Shown here in pieces: positions 1 to 7,446 of a stretch of 28,282 nucleotides of DNA. This DNA comes from an uncultured Eubacteriales bacterium (GTDB taxonomy: Bacteria > Bacillota > Clostridia > Oscillospirales > Oscillospiraceae). The notes under the pieces are model-generated. The model saw nothing but the letters and a program-made list of their open reading frames with translations, ran no database searches and was not told the origin of the DNA. The stretch is taken from assembly GCA_900546075.1 (NCBI GenBank), contig URBH01000027.1:1-28282 (forward strand), read 5' to 3'. Position 1 is the stretch's first letter; each line of letters starts with the position of its first letter. A program made the translations under genes and the position numbers.

Positions 1-57
1 CCCCTCTCCGTCCTCGCTTCGCTCGGCCACCTCTCCCATAGGGAGAGGCAAGGGGGG
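1..57. repeat. Right half of a dispersed palindromic repeat, cut by the window edge
   Basis: This stretch matches the right half of the complete element at 17148-17270 with about five mismatches. It holds the same inner hairpin (CCTCTCCC ... GGGAGAGG) and the same terminal GCAAGGGGG. The left half lies outside the window. It sits just past the 3' end of a minus-strand membrane protein gene, as the second copy does. Non-coding. Confidence 0.75.
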
Positions 58-136
58 CAGTTCATTATCCCGCTGTGCCTGTTGACTGTCTGATGCGCCC
101 CGCCCATTTTCGAGGGAGCTTCTTTCATAGATTGGA

Positions 137-679
137 TTACAGTTCCGGGCCGGTGCAGATGTCTCTGGGTTCCTCCGTGGGAGGAAGTTCCTTGAGCTTC
201 CTGCTGCCGCGTACCGCCAGAACCAGCTCTACGATCGCCCAGATGTGCAGCAGGAAATCCACCAGCTTGCCCATGGGGCTATCATACAGCGCAAAGGTAA
301 TGACCACCAGCGCCACGGTATCGACGATGAACAGCACCAGCGCTGCCGTCAGCCAACCGGCGCGCTCCTTGCTCAGCAGCCAGCACAGCAGATACACCGC
401 CACAATGACCAGCGCGATGACCAGACCCGTGTAGGTGAGCGTCCCTTTGACATTCCAGGCACCGTCCACAAAGCCGTTCTCTATGCCCATCCCCACGAAT
501 ACCAGATAGTACGGTACGGAAGCGGAGAACAGGAAATACGTGTTCGTGTCCAGAATCGTCATGATCAGATTGACCACCGTGAGAATGACGATCAGCAACA
601 GACTGTAACGTCCGTTGGCCACCTGCCGCAGCAGGTACTCCCGGGAGTTCTTGTCCACCGGGGTGTTATTTTTTGCCAT
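137..679 (-). CDS. Small multi-pass membrane protein of unknown function
   Basis: A 180-residue protein that I do not recognise. It has a polar N-terminus (MAKNNTPVDKNSREYLLRQ) and four or five hydrophobic segments, roughly residues 24-43, 48-68, 80-103, 110-131 and 138-157. It ends in a short charged cytoplasmic-type tail rich in E, P and K. No catalytic or metal motif is visible. The start at 679 has AAGGAG ten bases upstream, and a good promoter lies at 714-742. The gene is divergent from queT, with the two -35 boxes only two bases apart, so the two may share control. A role in membrane physiology is all that can be said. Confidence 0.8.
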   Translation of the reverse strand: MAKNNTPVDKNSREYLLRQVANGRYSLLLIVILTVVNLIMTILDTNTYFLFSASVPYYLVFVGMGIENGFVDGAWNVKGTLTYTGLVIALVIVAVYLLCWLLSKERAGWLTAALVLFIVDTVALVVITFALYDSPMGKLVDFLLHIWAIVELVLAVRGSRKLKELPPTEEPRDICTGPEL

Positions 680-713
680 AAACTACCATCTCCTTGTTGT
701 TGTACGCCATGTC

Positions 714-742
714 ATAATATCAGATATTCAGGGGAAATGCAA
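714..742 (-). promoter_or_regulatory. Sigma-A promoter of the membrane protein gene
   Basis: Read on the minus strand: TTGCAT at 742-737, 17-bp spacer, TATTAT at 719-714. It is placed for the gene starting at 679. Confidence 0.65.
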
Positions 743-744
743 CC

Positions 745-773
745 TTGACTTTTCTGCCGCCAATGTGTATAAT
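745..773 (+). promoter_or_regulatory. Sigma-A promoter of queT
   Basis: TTGACT at 745-750, 17-bp spacer, TATAAT at 768-773 with an upstream TG. Transcription should begin near 780, so the leader RNA starts right at the riboswitch-like segment. Confidence 0.8.
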
Positions 774-780
774 GAGAGAA

Positions 781-830
781 ATTTCATAGGACAGTTCGTG
801 ACCATCCTGTCGGTAAACAAAACTAGGGAT
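781..830 (+). promoter_or_regulatory. Probable preQ1 riboswitch aptamer (class III or I) in the queT leader
   Basis: The segment has a 5-bp stem GACAG (790-794) with CTGTC (807-811). Its loop contains GTGACC, followed by GGT (812-814) that can pair with ACC (801-803). An A-rich tail then leads to AACTAGGG (821-828). Hairpin, pairing from loop to tail, and an A-rich strand ending near CTA are hallmarks of preQ1-sensing pseudoknots. The gene behind it is queT, the classic preQ1-regulated transporter, and class III is known from this part of the Clostridia. The class assignment is inference; the pairing is visible. A terminator follows at 836-859. Confidence 0.6.
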
Positions 831-835
831 TTCCG

Positions 836-859
836 ATGGGCGCTATGCGCTCATTTTTT
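836..859 (+). terminator. Intrinsic terminator in the queT leader (riboswitch expression platform)
   Basis: ATGGGCGC (836-843), loop TAT, GCGCTCAT (847-854), then a run of T to 859. Eight pairs including one G-U. It lies between promoter and start codon, so it would act as an attenuator controlled by the upstream aptamer. A second stem, TTGGGGAC/GTCCCCAA (861-868/880-887), follows before the ribosome binding site. Confidence 0.65.
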
Positions 860-908
860 GTTGGGGACGGTCTTGCGCTGTCCCCAATTTCTGTTTTGGA
901 GGAACACC

Positions 909-1418
909 ATGTCTAAAAATACCAGATTTCTGACCCATGCCGCCGTCGTTGCGGCGCTGTACGCTGTACTGACCCACCTGCAGAATGTTCTGCTTCCCGG
1001 TTCTACCACCTGGGCAATCCAGATGCGCTTGTCCGAGGCGCTGTGCGTGCTTTCCTTTTTCACCCCGGCGGCGATCCCCGGCCTGACGGTGGGGTGCCTG
1101 GTTTTCAATATCACCTACGCCGCCGCGCTGCCCCTGGACTTTCTCGTGGGCAGCCTCGCAACCCTTCTCGCGGCCGGGTGCATGTGGCTGACCCGGCACG
1201 TCACGGTGAAGGGCTACCCACTGCCCGGAATGGCGATGCCCGCGCTGTTCAACGCCCTGCTTGTAGGCTGGGAGCTGACGGTGTACATCGGCGGCGGCTT
1301 CTTTATGAATGCGCTTTATGTCGCGCTGGGAGAGCTGGCGGTGCTTCTGACCTTCGGCACGGCGCTATTTTACGCCGTCAAAAAGCGGCACCTGGATACG
1401 AAGGTGTTCGGTGGGTAA
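909..1418 (+). CDS. queT: QueT family transporter (ECF substrate-binding component for a queuosine precursor)
   Basis: A 169-residue integral membrane protein with about six hydrophobic segments. It has the QueT family pattern: MSKNTRFLTHAAVVAALYAV at the N-terminus, then IQMRLSEALCVLSFFTPAAI, and LVFNITYAAALPLDFLVGS. The family is the S component of an energy-coupling factor transporter that takes up preQ1 or a related 7-deazaguanine for queuosine synthesis in tRNA. It would borrow the shared EcfA/A'/T module, which is not in this window. The start at 909 is chosen because GGAGG lies six bases upstream; in-frame codons further upstream fall inside the leader RNA. A promoter, a riboswitch-like structure and a terminator precede it, which fits feedback control by preQ1. 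Confidence 0.9.
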   Translation: MSKNTRFLTHAAVVAALYAVLTHLQNVLLPGSTTWAIQMRLSEALCVLSFFTPAAIPGLTVGCLVFNITYAAALPLDFLVGSLATLLAAGCMWLTRHVTVKGYPLPGMAMPALFNALLVGWELTVYIGGGFFMNALYVALGELAVLLTFGTALFYAVKKRHLDTKVFGG

Positions 1419-1429
1419 AATAAGCAAAA

Positions 1430-1467
1430 TTCCCCCACTGCGCGGATGCTCCGGCGCGGTGGGGGAA
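1430..1467. terminator. Bidirectional terminator between queT and the PTS gene
   Basis: TTCCCCCAC and GTGGGGGAA form the base of a long G/C stem with a further GCGC/GCGC pairing inside. On the minus strand it is followed by a T-rich stretch (complement of AAAATAAGCAAAA). It serves two convergent genes. Confidence 0.7.
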
Positions 1468-1471
1468 CCCT

Positions 1472-2578
1472 TTACAGCTCCAATTTCAGGTCGTTTTCCT
1501 TGATCCAGCCCCATTTTCGGAGAAGAGCGCAGAAAATCCAGCTCAGTACCGCCGGGAGAACGAAGCAGATCAGCACCATGCCTGCCCAGTCCATGGCGGT
1601 GACAGCCGTTTTCGCGCCGCCGGCAATGTCGTTGACCCAGCCTGTGTAGATGCCGATCTGCCCCACAAAGCCGCAGGTGCCCATGCCGGAGGAGACCGCC
1701 GTGCCGTTCATTTCCAGACGGAACAGGCATGTGGCAAGCGGCCCCGTGATGGCCGATGCCAGCGTGGGCGGGATCCAGATACGGGGGTTCTTCACAATGT
1801 TGGGCATTTGCAGCATACTGGTGCCGACGCCCTGGGCGACCAGACCGCCCCAGCCGTTTTCCCGGAAGCTCATCACCGCGAAGCCCACCATCTGGGCGCA
1901 GCATCCGGCCACGGCGGCGCCGCCGGCAAGTCCCGTCAGTCCCAGCGCCGCGCAGATGGCGGCGGAGGAAATGGGCAGCGTCAGCGCCATGCCCACGGCG
2001 ACGGACACCAGAATGCCCATGAAGAAGGGCTGAAGCACCGTCGCCCATTTGACGAAATCACCCACGGCGCTGGCCGCCGCACCAATGGGCGCAGCCACCA
2101 GGCTCGCAATGCCGATGCCGGACAGAACCGTCACGACGGGCGTTACCAGAATGTCGATTTTGGTCTCCTTTGCCACCAGCTTGCCGCATTCCGCCGCGAA
2201 GATGGCGACCACGTATACCGCCAGCGGCCCGCCCGCGCCGCCCATGGCGTTGGCGGCGAAGCCTACGGGAATCAGGGAAAACAGCACCAGCGTCGGGCAG
2301 TGCAGCGCAAAGCCGATGGCCACGGCGATGCCGGGGCCGACCATGGCGGAGGCCAGAGCGCCGATGGTGTAGCCCACCGCGCCCTCGCCCTTGCCCACGG
2401 TGACGATGACCCGGGTCAAAAATCCGATGCCGAACTGCTGCCCTAGGGTGTTGAGAATCGTCCCCACCAGCAGTGTACAAAACAGCCCCTGCGCCATGGC
2501 GCCCAGGGCGTCGATCCCGTAGCGCTGGAGGGTAAACACCACGTCCTTGCGCGCCAGAAATTGCCTGATCTTCTCCAT
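1472..2578 (-). CDS. PTS IIC-like membrane transporter, PfoR type
   Basis: A 368-residue, very hydrophobic protein with about ten membrane segments, rich in Gly and Ala. The block starting MEKIRQFLARKDVVFTLQRY and the repeated GxGxA stretches match the PTS_EIIC_2 / PfoR family of the Bacillota. These are stand-alone IIC-like proteins; no IIA, IIB or kinase gene is nearby. The substrate is unknown, and some members were originally described as regulators (PfoR), so transport is the family inference. The start at 2578 is preferred over in-frame upstream codons because AAGAAGGGG lies just before it and the promoter at 2616-2644 would otherwise be inside the gene. It converges on queT. Confidence 0.82.
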   Translation of the reverse strand: MEKIRQFLARKDVVFTLQRYGIDALGAMAQGLFCTLLVGTILNTLGQQFGIGFLTRVIVTVGKGEGAVGYTIGALASAMVGPGIAVAIGFALHCPTLVLFSLIPVGFAANAMGGAGGPLAVYVVAIFAAECGKLVAKETKIDILVTPVVTVLSGIGIASLVAAPIGAAASAVGDFVKWATVLQPFFMGILVSVAVGMALTLPISSAAICAALGLTGLAGGAAVAGCCAQMVGFAVMSFRENGWGGLVAQGVGTSMLQMPNIVKNPRIWIPPTLASAITGPLATCLFRLEMNGTAVSSGMGTCGFVGQIGIYTGWVNDIAGGAKTAVTAMDWAGMVLICFVLPAVLSWIFCALLRKWGWIKENDLKLEL

Positions 2579-2615
2579 AGGTACCCCTTCTTTCCAAAGT
2601 GTATGAATGTAACCT

Positions 2616-2644
2616 ATTATACAGGAAACCTTTGCCGCACGCAA
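2616..2644 (-). promoter_or_regulatory. Sigma-A promoter of the PTS IIC gene
   Basis: Minus strand: TTGCGT at 2644-2639, 17-bp spacer, TATAAT at 2621-2616. It supports the start codon at 2578. Confidence 0.7.
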
Positions 2645-2665
2645 GCTGAAAGGGAAAGATTCTCC

Positions 2666-2693
2666 TTGCAAATGCCGCGCAACATGCTAAAAT
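2666..2693 (+). promoter_or_regulatory. Likely promoter of the MoxR-VWA operon
   Basis: TTGCAA at 2666-2671, 16-bp spacer, TAAAAT at 2688-2693, 31 bases before the start at 2725. Confidence 0.55.
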
Positions 2694-2724
2694 AGAGGAA
2701 AAAAGCTGCGAGGAGGGATTTGTC

Positions 2725-3645
2725 ATGGATATTTGGAAGGAGCTGGAGGCTGAGGGCGTAAACAGGCAGCTGCTTGCAGAGGTTCGCGCCTTCCGGGATG
2801 CCCACGGCGTGACGGAGGAAATACGCGGCCGGATTCCAAGCCCCCGATTTGTATACTACGGAAAAAACGTCTGGGAAGCCGCCGCGGCGGCGGTGCTGTG
2901 CGGAGAGAATCTGCTTCTCGCAGGCCCCAAGGCCACCGGCAAAAACGTGCTGGCGGAGAATCTGGCCGCCCTGTTCGGCCGCCCGGTGTGGGACATTTCC
3001 ATGCACATCAACGTGGATGCGGCGTCCCTCATCGGCACCGATACGCTGAAGGGGGGCGAGGTCTGCTTCCGGGAAGGCCCCGTGTGCCAGTGCGCGCGGG
3101 TGGGCGGCTTCGGCGTCCTGGACGAGGTGAATATGGCGAAAAACGAGGCGCTGGCTGTCCTCCACGCCACGCTGGATTTCCGCCGGGTCATTGATATTCC
3201 GGGCTACCGGCGCTTACGGCTGGACGACGCGACCCGGTTCATCGGCACCATGAACTATGGCTACGCCGGTACCCGGGAGCTGAACGAAGCGCTGGTCTCC
3301 CGGTTCGTGGTGGTGGACATGCCGGTGATCGGGCAGGACGATCTGTGCAAGCTGCTGCTGCGGGGGTTCCCGCGGCTGAAAAAGAGCTGGGCGCAGCAGT
3401 TGGCGGCGCTGTTTGACGATCTGCGTGCCAAGTGCAGCAGCGGGGAGATTTCCGCCCGGGCGCTGGATTTGCGGGGGCTGCTGACCGCCCTGCGGCTGAT
3501 GGAGCGGGGGCTTTCCTCCGAGGCCGCGCTGGAAATGGGCATCATCAACAAGGCTTTCGACCCCTTCGAGCGGCAGCTCACCGCCGATGTGGTCTGGGCG
3601 CGTGTCCCCAGAACGGCGAAAGCGGACGAGTTCTTCGGAGACTGA
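2725..3645 (+). CDS. MoxR-family AAA+ ATPase
   Basis: A 306-residue AAA+ ATPase. The Walker A motif GPKATGKN is at residues 67-74, Walker B FGVLDEVN is at about 129-136, and sensor 1 lies in FIGTMNYGY. The arginine-containing SRFVVVDMP block follows, then a small helical lid domain. MoxR/CbbQ/NorQ ATPases work as ring-shaped chaperones that, with a VWA-domain partner, remodel a target protein or insert a metal. The partner is the very next gene, starting one base after this stop. The target is not evident from the neighbourhood (no Rubisco, NO reductase or dehydrogenase). AGGAGGG precedes the start at good spacing. Confidence 0.9.
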   Translation: MDIWKELEAEGVNRQLLAEVRAFRDAHGVTEEIRGRIPSPRFVYYGKNVWEAAAAAVLCGENLLLAGPKATGKNVLAENLAALFGRPVWDISMHINVDAASLIGTDTLKGGEVCFREGPVCQCARVGGFGVLDEVNMAKNEALAVLHATLDFRRVIDIPGYRRLRLDDATRFIGTMNYGYAGTRELNEALVSRFVVVDMPVIGQDDLCKLLLRGFPRLKKSWAQQLAALFDDLRAKCSSGEISARALDLRGLLTALRLMERGLSSEAALEMGIINKAFDPFERQLTADVVWARVPRTAKADEFFGD

Positions 3646-3646
3646 T

Positions 3647-5332
3647 ATGGACTTTGGGGAACAGGAAGCCCGCCGGGCGGACAATCAGATCTGGAACGCC
3701 GCGGGCGCTTACGGCTTTGCCACAGGCAGCCGGGGCTATGAACCCAACGGGGAAGCGTCCTTGTATTTCAACACCGCCATCGGCCTTGTGCGGCAGCTGT
3801 ATGACTACCGGAAGCTGGAAATTCTGCTCACCGCTCTGGAGCGCCGGTCTTCGGGAGAAATGCAGAGCGAGCTGCTTTGGCTGGGGCTGGAACGGTGCGC
3901 GTATCTTAAATACCGGGATACCCGTCCGGCGCTGACCTTTCTGCGGCAGGACTATGCCCGGCGGCAGTTACAGCAGGAAGCCTCCACGAACAGCGAGCAG
4001 GATCGGCTGAAAATCGGCTGGTTCCGTCGGGCGCTGGGGCTTCCCAGTGAGGAAACCGGCCGGGAAAAGCAGATTCTGGACGCACTGGAATTTGACCCAG
4101 ACTGGGACGCCGAGGCCATACAGTCCCGGATGGAGCGGATCCTGTACAAATATTTCGGGCGGAACCTGCGCAGCGAAATGGATCACCTTGGCACCAGCCG
4201 GGTGGATTTGGGCTTTTTTGCCAAGCTGATACTCCGCCCCGGCGGACTGAACCGTCTGGGGCAGGCCGCGCCGGAGAGCGGCGTGGGGCTGCGCGCTCTG
4301 TCGCGGCGCATTTTCGGCTGGCGGGAAGCCCGGAAGGATGATCTGCGGCAATACGCCGCCGCGTGCTTCGGCAAATCCATGCTGACCCCGGCGGAGCTGG
4401 CGGACGCGGAGCGGGTCTGCTGCACCGGCCATCACCGGGGCTGCGTGTTGCACTTCACCCGAGGGGAAGCGCCGGAGAACGGAGAAGCGCCCACCCGGGA
4501 GTGGGAGCAGCTTCAGGAGCAGGCGGAGCGCAACCGCGCCTATTTCCGGGCGCATCTGGCGCAGAACCGGCTGGAAATCCAGCGCCTTGCCCAGCAGCTG
4601 CAAAATACCATTTTGCTGCTTCAGGAGGATGGGAGCCTGCGGTGCCGTGCGGGGCGGGTTGATCCGGCGCTTGCCTGGCGCGCCCCCTCGTTGGGGGACG
4701 GCCGGGTCTTTGCGCGGCAGCAGCCCAACACCCTGGGGAATTTGATCGTGGACATTCTGCTGGATGCCTCCGCCTCCCAGAACCGGCGGCAGGAGCAGCT
4801 GGCGACGCAAGGCTACATTCTGGCCGAAGCGCTGACCCGGTGCGCGATTCCCGTCCGGGTGCTGTCCTATTGCTCCGTCAGCGGCTGCACGGTGCTGCGG
4901 GAGTACCGGGACTACCGGGAAAATCAGGGCAACGACCGGATATTTGCGTTCGCCGCTGCCGGGTGGAACCGGGACGGCCTTGCCCTGCGGGCAGTGGACT
5001 GGCTTTTGCGCCGGGCGGGGGAGCAGCAGCGGCTTTTGCTGGTTCTCACCGACGCGAACCCCAACGACGACACCCGCCTCCCCGGCACGGGAAATCAGGT
5101 TTTCAGCCGGGACTACAGCGGCAAGCCCGCCGTGGCCGACGCCGCCGAGGAAGCGTCGGCTCTGCGCAGACACGGCAATCCGCCGCTGTGCCTGTTCTCC
5201 GGCCGGGAGGGCGACTTAAGCAGCGCCCGCGCCATTTACGGCCGGGATGTGGTCAGGCTGCCCTCCGTGGGCTGGTTTGCCCAGACCGTGGGGAAGATTA
5301 TTCAGGGAAGATTACAGGCACTCGAAAGCTAA
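3647..5332 (+). CDS. VWA-domain protein, partner of the MoxR ATPase (CoxE/NorD-like)
   Basis: A 561-residue protein with a large N-terminal helical region of about 340 residues, rich in Arg and Gln. A C-terminal von Willebrand factor A domain follows. The metal-ion-dependent adhesion site begins with DASAS at residues 373-377 (pattern DxSxS), and a later strand carries LLLVLTDANPND. Such proteins pair with MoxR ATPases and bind the substrate to be remodelled. The start at 3647 is one base after the ATPase stop and is preceded by GGAG at 3637-3640; further upstream codons would overlap the ATPase. A strong terminator at 5335-5364 ends the operon. It looks cytosolic, without signal peptide or membrane segment. 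Confidence 0.87.
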   Translation: MDFGEQEARRADNQIWNAAGAYGFATGSRGYEPNGEASLYFNTAIGLVRQLYDYRKLEILLTALERRSSGEMQSELLWLGLERCAYLKYRDTRPALTFLRQDYARRQLQQEASTNSEQDRLKIGWFRRALGLPSEETGREKQILDALEFDPDWDAEAIQSRMERILYKYFGRNLRSEMDHLGTSRVDLGFFAKLILRPGGLNRLGQAAPESGVGLRALSRRIFGWREARKDDLRQYAAACFGKSMLTPAELADAERVCCTGHHRGCVLHFTRGEAPENGEAPTREWEQLQEQAERNRAYFRAHLAQNRLEIQRLAQQLQNTILLLQEDGSLRCRAGRVDPALAWRAPSLGDGRVFARQQPNTLGNLIVDILLDASASQNRRQEQLATQGYILAEALTRCAIPVRVLSYCSVSGCTVLREYRDYRENQGNDRIFAFAAAGWNRDGLALRAVDWLLRRAGEQQRLLLVLTDANPNDDTRLPGTGNQVFSRDYSGKPAVADAAEEASALRRHGNPPLCLFSGREGDLSSARAIYGRDVVRLPSVGWFAQTVGKIIQGRLQALES

Positions 5333-5334
5333 TG

Positions 5335-5364
5335 AAAAAACGCGGCATTTATGCCGCGTTTTTT
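5335..5364. terminator. Strong intrinsic terminator after the MoxR-VWA operon
   Basis: AAAAAA, CGCGGCAT (5341-5348), loop TT, ATGCCGCG (5351-5358), TTTTTT. Near-perfect stem with an uninterrupted T run. The A run makes it usable in both directions. Confidence 0.92.
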
Positions 5365-5378
5365 AGATAAATTGGCAC

Positions 5379-5407
5379 TGTACAACGCCTTTTAAGTATG
5401 CTACAAT
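5379..5407 (+). promoter_or_regulatory. Possible promoter of the M28 peptidase gene
   Basis: TGTACA at 5379-5384, 17-bp spacer, TACAAT at 5402-5407. The -35 box is imperfect. If used, the ATG at 5398 would lie inside the promoter and could not be the start codon. Confidence 0.4.
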
Positions 5408-5439
5408 TCCCAAAAGCGGGAAAACAGGAGATGATGACT

Positions 5440-7434
5440 TTGGCAAGTCAGGCACAGCGGTATCTGGAAAAGCTGGACATCGGCTATTCCTACCGCCTTG
5501 CAAAGCGGATGGAGGGCTACCGCACCAACCCCGTGCTGGGCTACCGCACCGCAGGCTCCCCGGCGGAGATCGCCACGGGAGACATGCTGGCCTCGGAGAT
5601 AAAGAAAATCGGCTTTTCCAAAGTGTGGAAGGACGCCGTCACCGTGGACGCATGGGAATTTGAGAAGGCGGAGCTGTCCTTCACCGACGCCGAGGGGCAG
5701 GAACGCCGCGTCCAGCTGGGGGCGTATCAGACGAATTTCGTCACGGACGGCCCCGCAGCCTACGAGCTGGTCTATGCGGGCAAGGGGACGGAAGCGGATT
5801 ACGAGGGGCTGGACGTCACCGGCAAGCTGGTGCTGGTGGAGATCAACCAGAGAAACGAATGGTGGATCAACTACCCCGTGTATCAGGCGTACCTCAAGGG
5901 CGCGGCGGCGCTGATTGCCGTGCAGACCGGGGGCTACGGCGAGGTGGACGATGCCGCGCTGAACGCCCAGGACATCGCAGGCCCTCCCGAGGCCGCCGCC
6001 TTTTCCATTTCCCGGAAGGATGCCGGATTGCTGAAGGAGCTGCTTGCACCCGGCGTGTCGGTGTCCGTCACTTTGGATGCCTGCACCCGGGTGGCGCGCG
6101 ACCGCACCACCTACAACATCATTGGCGAGCTGACCGGCCGGAACCCCGACCGGAAGATCATGCTGTCCGCCCACTACGACTCCTATTTTGACGGCTTTCA
6201 GGACGACAACACCGCCGTTTCCATGATGCTGGGCATGGGCAAAGCATTGGTGGAGACCGGCTGGCAGCCGGAGAATACCATCCTTTTCTGCGCCATGGCG
6301 TCGGAGGAATGGGGCGTGGCGGATTCCCAGTTCGACTGGTCAACAGGCGCTTACGAGCAGGTGTTCACCGTGCATCCCGAGTGGCGGGGGCAGGTCATTG
6401 CCGACCTGAACTTTGAGCTGCCCGCCCTTGCCCACGGCACCAGGGCACGGATCCGCAGCACCTACGAATATGTGGATTTTCTGGAAGAATTTCTGGAAAA
6501 CCTCCCGGAGCTGACCCAGGGCTACCCGGAGGAGACCCGGATTACCGCCCCCATCGAGACCTGGTCGGACGATTTTTCCATCGCCATCGCGGGCATTCCC
6601 TCCATGGTCAACGATTTCACCGGCGGCAGCTTTATGGAGACCCACTACCATTCCCAGTTCGACAACGACACCTACTACGACGAGGACGTGTACCGCCTCC
6701 ACCACGAGCTGTTCGGGCTGCTGCTGATGGCCATTGACAGAACCAGGGTCGTGCCGCTGAACTTTGCCGGAACCTTCCAAAAGGCCAAGGAGGCGCTGGA
6801 CCTGGACTGGTGCGCCCGGACGGAGGCCGACGGCGAGAGCCTTGCCCAGGCGCTGGATGAAGCGGCGGCGCTTGCCCAGCAGGTCTATGACCGTGCGGCG
6901 GCCATCAACCGGGGGCAGGCACCCGGCGAGGACGCCGGTGGATTGGAGCGGCAGCTGCTGGATTTGTTCCAGCGCACCCAGGACACCTTTGTCCGCATCG
7001 ACTGGTACGGCAACGTCCAGTTCCCCCAGGAAAGCCTGCAGGAAAGCCTGGAGCTGCTCCACGGCGCTGCGGACAGCCTGACGGCGGGAAATCTCTCCGC
7101 GGCACTGCGGAAGCTCTACGAGATCGACAATAACCGCTATGCCTTCCTGTTTGAGCAGCGGGTGTACCGCCACTTCACCCAGTACGTATTTTCCCAGCCC
7201 AAGGAGCGCCTGAAATGGGGCTATCGCCGGATCGTGGGGTATATCAACCTCTACGCCACGGTCAAGAGCCTGCTGGAAAAGAAAGCCCGGGGCATTACGG
7301 ACTACACGGCGGAAGCGGCCTTCCTGCAAGGCGCGGCCGCCGCCCAGGAGGGCGCCTACCGGGATCTGGTGGGCAGTCTGAACATCAGTGTGGAGGAAAT
7401 GAAGCGGATGCTCCGCGACTGCCTCCCAGGATAA
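5440..7434 (+). CDS. M28-family zinc metallopeptidase with PA-like insert
   Basis: About 664 residues. A PA-like region (about residues 95-195, with LDVTGKLVLVEI and GAAALIAVQTGGYG) precedes the M28 catalytic core. The zinc-site residues are in order: H245 and D247 (SAHYDS), D255/D256 (QDDNTA), E289/E290 (MASEEWG) and H402 (ETHYHS). All are present, so an active aminopeptidase is likely. About 230 further residues, mostly helical, follow the core and match nothing I know. There is no signal peptide, so it is probably cytosolic. I prefer the TTG at 5440 because AGGAG (5426-5430) lies nine bases before it. ATG codons at 5398, 5431 and 5434 are in frame, but have no or too-close ribosome binding sites. 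The GNAT gene follows after 12 bases. Confidence 0.82.
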   Translation: MASQAQRYLEKLDIGYSYRLAKRMEGYRTNPVLGYRTAGSPAEIATGDMLASEIKKIGFSKVWKDAVTVDAWEFEKAELSFTDAEGQERRVQLGAYQTNFVTDGPAAYELVYAGKGTEADYEGLDVTGKLVLVEINQRNEWWINYPVYQAYLKGAAALIAVQTGGYGEVDDAALNAQDIAGPPEAAAFSISRKDAGLLKELLAPGVSVSVTLDACTRVARDRTTYNIIGELTGRNPDRKIMLSAHYDSYFDGFQDDNTAVSMMLGMGKALVETGWQPENTILFCAMASEEWGVADSQFDWSTGAYEQVFTVHPEWRGQVIADLNFELPALAHGTRARIRSTYEYVDFLEEFLENLPELTQGYPEETRITAPIETWSDDFSIAIAGIPSMVNDFTGGSFMETHYHSQFDNDTYYDEDVYRLHHELFGLLLMAIDRTRVVPLNFAGTFQKAKEALDLDWCARTEADGESLAQALDEAAALAQQVYDRAAAINRGQAPGEDAGGLERQLLDLFQRTQDTFVRIDWYGNVQFPQESLQESLELLHGAADSLTAGNLSAALRKLYEIDNNRYAFLFEQRVYRHFTQYVFSQPKERLKWGYRRIVGYINLYATVKSLLEKKARGITDYTAEAAFLQGAAAAQEGAYRDLVGSLNISVEEMKRMLRDCLPG

Positions 7435-7446
7435 AGGAACGAATAT

